Shown here one piece after another: positions 60,332-64,000 of a DNA stretch of 64,000 nt. Numbering within the stretch: position 1 is the first letter of the stretch; each line of letters starts with the position of its first letter. A program made the position numbers and the translations under genes. The DNA comes from CAYSRJ01 sp964521865 (GTDB lineage: Bacteria; Spirochaetota; B62-G9; DRHN01), in NCBI GenBank assembly GCA_964521865.1, contig CAZFTJ010000012.1:62001-126000 (forward strand), written 5' to 3'. The notes beneath the pieces were generated by a model that saw only the letters and a list, made by a program, of their open reading frames with translations, did no database searches and was not told the origin of the DNA.

Positions 60332-61516
60332 TTAAATGATTCCTTTTCCTGCAGCCAATGAATAATAAAGATTTTCGGTTTTAGAGATAAATGTAGGAAT
60401 ATTAAACTTATTATTAACAATTTTTTTGCCGTAATTACCCATTTTTTCCCGTAAGGTAGGATTTTCTATAAGATGATTGATAGCTTTCGCAATTGCAGGT
60501 ACATTTCTGGATGGTACCAGAATTCCTGATTTATTGTTTTCCACAATCTCAGGTATTCCCCCAACGTCACTGGCAACCACAGGCAATCCAACAGACATGG
60601 CTTCCATAATAGCAACTCCAAGTGATTCACTTCTTGAAGTTAGAACAAATAAATTTACTTCTTTTAGGAATGTGTAAACATTATGAACATGTCCAAGAAA
60701 AATTGCATCTTTTTCCAAGTGATTTTTATTTGCAAGCTTCTTAAGCTTACCTTCATAATTACCTGACCCTGCGATGTACAGTTTTGCATTTTTATTATTT
60801 GATTTGACTTCTGCAAAAGCTTTAATTAAATATTGTAATCCTTTCTCTTCTGACAAGCGAGATACAGTTCCTATTCTAATTTCATTATCATTACAATTTT
60901 TATCATATTTAAAAAATAAATCTTCACCACTTTGACTGAATGAGTTTTTCACAAATTTCTCCTGCGTAAAGGGGAGATATATCACTTTATATTTGCAACT
61001 TTTTTGTTTTCTATCCCATTCCATCTTAATTGCATTTGATATTACAATAACGGAATCAGAAAATTTATCGAGACATCGATTTAAGGGGTGTATTAAAGCA
61101 TCTCGTAGTCTTCTAATTCTATTGAAAGCGGTATCCTTCAATGTCCAAATTGTTCCAATTGTTATAGGACATTTTGCAATAATTGAGGCGATTCTACCAT
61201 AAAGATTTGGTTTAAGTACATGAGTCTGAACGATATCCGGTTTTTCTTTTTTCAAAAACTTAATTAATTTGTAAACGATTAAAGGACTATCCTGCCATTT
61301 TACATTAAGATTATATATTTTACCACCTAATCTAACGAACTCCTTTCCATATCTACTACCATTGTAATTAAACAAACATAAGTTTAAATCAAATTTATTG
61401 TGATCAATATATTTTGCGAGAATAAGAAACGCAGTAAATAAACCATTATAGACTTCAAAATCCTTATAGATATGCATTATTTTAATTTTCTTTTTTTTCA
61501 TGATAACTTGCTTCAT
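60332..61516 (-). CDS. GT4 family glycosyltransferase
   Basis: A 394-residue GT-B enzyme. IKIMHIYKDFEVYNGLFTAFL begins the first Rossmann domain; IGTVSRLSEEKGLQYLIKAF and LYIAGSGNYEGKLK mark the donor domain, and FVLTSRSESLGVAIMEAMSVGLPVVASDVGG contains the EX7E motif. It adds a sugar from a nucleotide donor to a lipid or glycan acceptor. The gene is strongly AT-rich and lysine/asparagine-rich, unlike the dcw region, which suggests transfer. The start ATG lacks a ribosome site; another lies five codons later. Confidence 0.88.
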   Translation of the reverse strand: MKQVIMKKKKIKIMHIYKDFEVYNGLFTAFLILAKYIDHNKFDLNLCLFNYNGSRYGKEFVRLGGKIYNLNVKWQDSPLIVYKLIKFLKKEKPDIVQTHVLKPNLYGRIASIIAKCPITIGTIWTLKDTAFNRIRRLRDALIHPLNRCLDKFSDSVIVISNAIKMEWDRKQKSCKYKVIYLPFTQEKFVKNSFSQSGEDLFFKYDKNCNDNEIRIGTVSRLSEEKGLQYLIKAFAEVKSNNKNAKLYIAGSGNYEGKLKKLANKNHLEKDAIFLGHVHNVYTFLKEVNLFVLTSRSESLGVAIMEAMSVGLPVVASDVGGIPEIVENNKSGILVPSRNVPAIAKAINHLIENPTLREKMGNYGKKIVNNKFNIPTFISKTENLYYSLAAGKGII

Positions 61517-61540
61517 GTTTAGATAAAATTGTGTACCTGT

Positions 61541-62515
61541 TTAACTATGCCCTCTAATATTCAGAACCATATCTTTGATTATTTCTTCAATGGTCCATTG
61601 AGGTCTATAATTTATTAATTTTTTAATTTTTGAGATATCCGGCACTCGTCGCATCATATCTTCGAATCCACTTTCATAGGCCTTATCATAACTTATGTAT
61701 CTTATTTTCGATTTGCTTTTCGTTATTTCTTTCACTAATTTCGCCAGCTCTGTAATTGTAATTTCATTATCATTTCCAATGTTAAAAATTTGACCAATTG
61801 CATCTGGAAGGTCCATTAGTTTTATCAGTACAATTACAACATCAAGAACATGGGCGAAACACCTTGATTGACTTCCTGATCCATAAACAGTTATTGGTTT
61901 GTTTTTAAGAGCTTGATTAATAAATGTTGGAATCACCATCCCATAATCACCAGTTTGTCTCGGGCCAACAGTATTAAAAAGCCTTGCAATTATAATGGGA
62001 AGTTTCTGTTCTTTATAATATGCTAAAGCAAGAAATTCATCCAAAGCTTTAGAGCAGGCGTAACTCCACCGATACCGCGTAGGTGAACCTAAAATCAGAT
62101 TAGAATTTTCCTTGAAAGGAAATTCTAGACCTTTTCCATATACCTCAGATGTTGAACTAAGCAAAACCTTCTTATTTTTCTTCCTCGCCATTTTCAACAC
62201 AACTTCAGTTGTTTTTATATTATTATTAATAGTCCTTACTGGATCTTTTACTATGAGCTTCACTCCAACAGAGGCCGCCATGTGGAAAATATCATCGCAT
62301 TTATCAACTAATTCAGCCATAAGAAATTCATTTTCAACAGATTCAATAAAATAATGAAAGTCCTCATTGTTTTTTAAATGTTCAATATTCTCAATATTTC
62401 CTGTTGAAAGATCATCAATTATAAACACACTATCACCTTTTTTTAAAAGTTCTTCGGCTAAATATGAACCAATAAAACCAGCCCCACCTGTGATCAAATG
62501 TTTTAATTTAGTCAT
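61541..62515 (-). CDS. NAD-dependent sugar epimerase/dehydratase
   Basis: A 324-residue short-chain dehydrogenase of the extended type. LITGGAGFIGSYLAEELL is the NAD loop, SSTSEVYG supplies Ser/Thr and YACSKALDE the YxxxK pair, and FNTVGPRQTGDYGMVIP is typical of UDP-glucuronate decarboxylase/4-epimerase relatives. It fits well with the uronic acid made by the dehydrogenase at 47675. AAAGG lies ten or so bases before the ATG. AT-rich like the neighbouring glycosyltransferase. Confidence 0.85.
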   Translation of the reverse strand: MTKLKHLITGGAGFIGSYLAEELLKKGDSVFIIDDLSTGNIENIEHLKNNEDFHYFIESVENEFLMAELVDKCDDIFHMAASVGVKLIVKDPVRTINNNIKTTEVVLKMARKKNKKVLLSSTSEVYGKGLEFPFKENSNLILGSPTRYRWSYACSKALDEFLALAYYKEQKLPIIIARLFNTVGPRQTGDYGMVIPTFINQALKNKPITVYGSGSQSRCFAHVLDVVIVLIKLMDLPDAIGQIFNIGNDNEITITELAKLVKEITKSKSKIRYISYDKAYESGFEDMMRRVPDISKIKKLINYRPQWTIEEIIKDMVLNIRGHS

Positions 62516-62544
62516 ATCAATCCATCCTTTTGAAAACACATAAA

Positions 62545-63519
62545 TCAGCTCAAATTTTTTGCGATTTCTTTCGCAAAATATGTTATCACCAGATCCGCAC
62601 CAGCCCTTTTAAACCCGGCGAACATTTCCATGACTATCGCATTTTTATTTAATCTCCCTGCTTCAACAGCCGAGGTTATCATTGCACACTCCCCGCTAAC
62701 ATTGTACACTGCGAGGGGTAATCCGAATTGTTTTTTTGCGCGATAAACGATATCAAGATAAAACATAGCAGGCTTTACTATAACAATATCCGCACCTTCC
62801 TCGATATCCAGCGCAATCTCTCTCATCGCTTCATTGCTGTTTCCGTAATCCATCTGATGAGATTTTTTATCACCAAATTGGACCGAAGATTTTGTGCCTT
62901 CCTGAAAAAAGGGATCATACAGCTTGGAAGCATATTTAGCGGAATAGCCCATGATTCCAACGTTAAAAAAACCATTTTCATCGAGTACGTTCCGCATAAC
63001 GCCGATTTGGCCGTCCATCATAGCCGAAGGCGCGACCATATCTGCTCCCGCCTCAGCATGCGATAGGGTAATTTTTCTTATAATTTCCAGTGTAGGATCA
63101 TTCTGAACGTATTCATCTTGTATTATTCCGCAATGACCATGACTGGTATATTCACACAGGCATACATCGGTAATAACAATGATATCCTGCACTTCTCTCT
63201 TTATTGTCCTGACTGCCTGCTGAACAATACCATCGGGATTATACGCTTCGGTTGCTTCCTCGTCCTTTTTTTCCGGCAACCCGAAAAGTATCACTGCCGG
63301 AATGCCAAGATCCCGTACAAGACGAACTTCTTCAATGAGCATATCCGTGGACAGGTGGAAATTACCCGGCAAAGCGCCGATCTCTTGTTTGATTTTTTTA
63401 CCATGCACAACAAACAGTGGAAAAATAAGATCGTCGACAGAAAACGAGGTCTCTCGCACCATTCTTCTTACATTTTCATTTTTCCGTAATCTTCTCAGCC
63501 TCTGTGTTGGAAAACTCAT
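62545..63519 (-). CDS. hemB: Delta-aminolevulinic acid dehydratase (porphobilinogen synthase)
   Basis: A 324-residue HemB. Zinc cysteines C120, C122 and C130 are in DVCLCEYTSHGHCG; VAPSAMMDGQIGVMR, GYSAKYASKLYDPF (first Schiff-base lysine) and ADIVIVKPAMFYLD (second) are also clear. It condenses two 5-aminolevulinate molecules to porphobilinogen in tetrapyrrole synthesis. AGGTG precedes the ATG. No other heme gene is nearby; it lies between a sugar epimerase and an adenylate ligase, which is an odd place for a housekeeping gene. Confidence 0.95.
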   Translation of the reverse strand: MSFPTQRLRRLRKNENVRRMVRETSFSVDDLIFPLFVVHGKKIKQEIGALPGNFHLSTDMLIEEVRLVRDLGIPAVILFGLPEKKDEEATEAYNPDGIVQQAVRTIKREVQDIIVITDVCLCEYTSHGHCGIIQDEYVQNDPTLEIIRKITLSHAEAGADMVAPSAMMDGQIGVMRNVLDENGFFNVGIMGYSAKYASKLYDPFFQEGTKSSVQFGDKKSHQMDYGNSNEAMREIALDIEEGADIVIVKPAMFYLDIVYRAKKQFGLPLAVYNVSGECAMITSAVEAGRLNKNAIVMEMFAGFKRAGADLVITYFAKEIAKNLS

Positions 63520-63545
63520 ATTTTCACCTACCATCTTTCAAGATT

Positions 63546-64000
63546 CTAGAGATTTTGCTTCAGTATATGAAAAGGAAGGATTTTTGCACTTTTTGTGGGT
63601 ATCGGGTATTCTCTTTTTACACGGATAGTGCGGGCCTGAATCCACATTTCAGAGCCGGACTGTGACCAGGATTCAGGGCTGTGCTCCGATTTTTTCAATA
63701 GTCTGACAAATGTGTCAATAACTTCCCTTTCATTAATATCTTCAAGTCGTGGACTAATAAGCAGTTTCAGATGGGTAAGTCCCTTTTCATCTTCCTCTTC
63801 GATAAGCTGATAGTCTGCACTCTGTCCCCCGAATTTTTTTGGAAGTTCATTTTCAATGATATGTATGAAATCAGTATCCACGAAGGTTACACCCTCGCCG
63901 GTAAGCTTCTCAAAACTCCTGATATCAGCTATATGCTGGTTAAATCCCATTTTTCCAAAAGGACAATCGCATTTCTTTGTATAAATCGTTCCAAAATCGC
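63546..64000 (-). CDS. Phenylacetate-CoA ligase-like adenylate enzyme, C-terminal part only
   Basis: The frame is open to the window end, so the start lies beyond 64000. The visible part begins DFGTIYTKKCDCPFGKMG and continues to the stop. The CxCPFGKMG motif followed by a FEKLTGEG stretch is typical of the C-terminal third of phenylacetate-CoA ligase and coenzyme F390 synthetase-like proteins, after the adenylation core. It is 150 codons long here. Same strand as hemB, 26 bases upstream of it. Substrate unknown. Confidence 0.7.
   Translation of the reverse strand, partial: DFGTIYTKKCDCPFGKMGFNQHIADIRSFEKLTGEGVTFVDTDFIHIIENELPKKFGGQSADYQLIEEEDEKGLTHLKLLISPRLEDINEREVIDTFVRLLKKSEHSPESWSQSGSEMWIQARTIRVKREYPIPTKSAKILPFHILKQNL

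Noticed and set aside
1..64000. tRNA, rRNA, CRISPR arrays and insertion sequences
   Set aside because: No cloverleaf-like segment, evenly spaced repeat array, transposase or ribosomal RNA stretch was noticed; a covariance search would be needed to exclude a tRNA fully.

Overview
The window looks like a chromosome segment of a diderm, probably anaerobic bacterium, and my best guess is the phylum Spirochaetota. The clues are indirect. It has an outer-membrane beta-barrel protein, several lipoproteins whose lipobox carries Phe at -3 (tolerated in spirochaetes), a NusG paralogue of the LoaP/UpxY kind, MutS2, and a dcw cluster ordered mraZ-rsmH-ftsL-murF-mraY-ftsW-ftsQ-ftsA-ftsZ without ftsI, murE, murD, murG or murC. 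No rRNA, tRNA, insertion sequence or CRISPR array was seen. By eye the left and middle parts are moderately GC-rich, and the glycan genes near 60.3-62.5 kb are clearly AT-rich.

Layout. 0-6 kb: a thioredoxin-like protein cut by the edge, a small ferredoxin, a phosphoesterase, a lipoprotein, and a ParB-like / ferritin-like / SixA trio followed by a nitrilase. 5.9-11.6 kb: fumarase, then a plus-strand run of DUF885 peptidase, ATP-grasp-like protein and methyltransferase. 11.7-18.2 kb: a phospho-signalling block with a vWA-FHA protein, a membrane FHA protein, a transmembrane Ser/Thr kinase, a PPP-like phosphatase, an unknown protein and a canonical FHA protein. 18.4-32 kb: metabolism (FGGY kinase, TolB-like propeller, MFS transporter, MttB-family methyltransferase, orphan PAS histidine kinase, class II aldolase, DHOD-like oxidoreductase, nicotinate phosphoribosyltransferase, ACT protein, phenylacetate-CoA ligase). 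32-46 kb: mutS2, a Xer-type recombinase, a radical SAM gene and the dcw cluster, all on the minus strand, with a strong promoter and a phased MraZ operator in front of mraZ.

46-53 kb is a regulatory and surface region. It holds a STAS protein, a LoaP-like antiterminator, a nucleotide-sugar dehydrogenase, an NtrC-type sigma-54 activator, and two paralogous fibronectin-III (FN3) proteins each behind a sigma-54 promoter. The second FN3 gene also carries a c-di-GMP-I (GEMM) riboswitch whose downstream sequence can mask the Shine-Dalgarno site. An outer-membrane protein and a third FN3 lipoprotein lie opposite.

53-64 kb is an unusual glycan/acyl cluster: acyl-adenylate ligase, NadE-like synthetase, ACP and AcpS, acetyltransferase, UbiX with a short UbiD, a propeller enzyme, glycosyltransferase, sugar epimerase, HemB and a second adenylate ligase cut by the window end. 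The likely theme is production and c-di-GMP-controlled display of a surface polymer or modified glycan. That link is inference.

Two points deserve most attention: the sigma-54/c-di-GMP/FN3 locus, and a radical SAM gene directly after ftsZ whose conserved N-terminus can only be translated from a non-canonical ATT start.
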